Part shown: positions 6,377 to 6,797 of the stretch, in pieces
Layout of the letters: every line of letters begins with the position of its first letter
How positions within the stretch are numbered: the stretch's first letter is position 1
Assembly: GCA_025924435.1 (NCBI GenBank)
Contig: JAICIL010000247.1
Coordinates: 1 to 6,797 of the forward strand
From: Chloroflexia bacterium
GTDB lineage: Bacteria > Chloroflexota > Chloroflexia > Thermomicrobiales > JALYUS01
Direction: 5' to 3'
Length of the DNA: 6,797 nt
Made by a program: the position numbers and the translations under genes
The notes under the pieces: generated by a model
The model's input: the letters and a program-made list of their open reading frames with translations, nothing else
Told to the model about the DNA's origin: nothing
Databases searched by the model: none

Positions 6377-6797
6377 CTACTTGCGGCGACTCAAGAGATA
6401 GGCGATCACCCCGATGATAAGCAGCGCGATCAGGAGGGGGATCAGCCACTTCCAAATGCTGCTGCCGCTCTTCGCCACGCTCGTCGTCTCGATGCGGGAG
6501 ACGGTGTTGTCCGGATTCGAGGTCACATTGACCTGGTCGCCGACTTTGAGATCCCCCGCCGTCGCCGCCTTGCCGTCGCGCACCACCGTGATGTTCGGCG
6601 CGGGGTTGATCTGGCGATCCTGCCCGTTCGAGTTGACGGTCAGGGGGCTCGTCTTGGAGACCTTGCCGGTGAACGCACCGCCCGTCGTCGCGGCGGGCGT
6701 GGGGGTCTGCGCGGCCCCGCCCGCCGCAGATAACCCGAGGAGGACCATGACGGAGCACGCGAATATAGCCCTCCCTATCGCTTTCGCACCCCTGCCA
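6377..6797 (-). CDS. Exported, C-terminally membrane-anchored DUF5666-like protein, 5' end beyond window
   Basis: The minus-strand frame is open from the right edge to the TAG at 6379-6377. An ATG at 6748 gives 123 residues but has no nearby Shine-Dalgarno (GGGAGGG is about 20 bases away). In-frame codons upstream of it read GRGAKAIGRAIFACSV before MVLLGLSAAGGAAQ: a basic stretch running into a hydrophobic core with an A-x-A-like end. That is a signal peptide, so the true start is probably just outside the window. Counting from the ATG, residues 25-88 (AFTGKVSKTSPLTV, then NITVVRDGKAATAGDLKVGDQVNVTS) resemble the small beta-barrel DUF5666. Residues about 101-120 (WLIPLLIALLIIGVIAYLLS) form one membrane span ending in RRK. 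The domain should therefore lie outside the membrane with a short cytoplasmic tail. Function is unknown; carbohydrate, metal or nucleic acid binding have no direct support. It may be cotranscribed with the YsnF-like gene. Confidence 0.75.
   Translation of the reverse strand, partial: GRGAKAIGRAIFACSVMVLLGLSAAGGAAQTPTPAATTGGAFTGKVSKTSPLTVNSNGQDRQINPAPNITVVRDGKAATAGDLKVGDQVNVTSNPDNTVSRIETTSVAKSGSSIWKWLIPLLIALLIIGVIAYLLSRRK

Noticed and set aside
6377..6440. C-terminal membrane span plus RRK tail as a sortase or PEP-CTERM-type sorting signal
   Set aside because: There is no LPxTG, PEP or GG motif ahead of the span; it reads as a simple membrane anchor.

Overview
The window is GC-rich (about two thirds G+C by eye), with strong G/C preference at codon third positions, two to three GTG starts and long spurious antisense frames typical of such DNA. 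The gene set (an S9C/YuxL-like peptidase, a two-transmembrane bacterial dynamin, a PRC-barrel plus YsnF/AvaK-domain protein, a DUF5666-like membrane-anchored protein) suggests a free-living high-GC bacterium. A Chloroflexota (Thermomicrobia-like) origin is my best guess, but no rRNA or marker gene is present, so this is weak.

Layout from left to right. Positions 1-566 (minus) hold the N-terminal 188 residues of an unrecognised coiled-coil protein that runs off the left edge. Positions 567-870 are a divergent intergenic region with a good sigma70-type promoter for that gene, a palindrome between its -35 and -10, and two inverted arrays of a degenerate 7-bp repeat, one lying against the ribosome binding site of the next gene. 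Positions 871-2871 (plus) encode a complete cytoplasmic S9 serine peptidase with all catalytic residues. Positions 3012-4892 (plus) encode a complete dynamin-like GTPase. Its leader carries a perfect 11-bp inverted repeat whose right arm contains the start codon, with two small hairpins nested inside.

The right third is on the minus strand and converges on the dynamin gene. In transcription order it holds a secreted or membrane-anchored DUF5666-like protein (running off the right edge), a PRC-barrel/DUF2382 stress-type protein (5302-6273) and a 65-residue basic protein (4986-5183). Gaps of about 100 bp make one transcript possible but unproven. The products point to envelope and stress maintenance: a membrane-remodelling GTPase, a general-stress YsnF-type protein, an exported OB-like protein and a peptide-clearing enzyme. 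There is no sign of a mobile element, defence island, CRISPR array or biosynthetic cluster. I see no convincing new multi-gene system. The most interesting signals are the structured dynamin leader and the inverted heptamer arrays.
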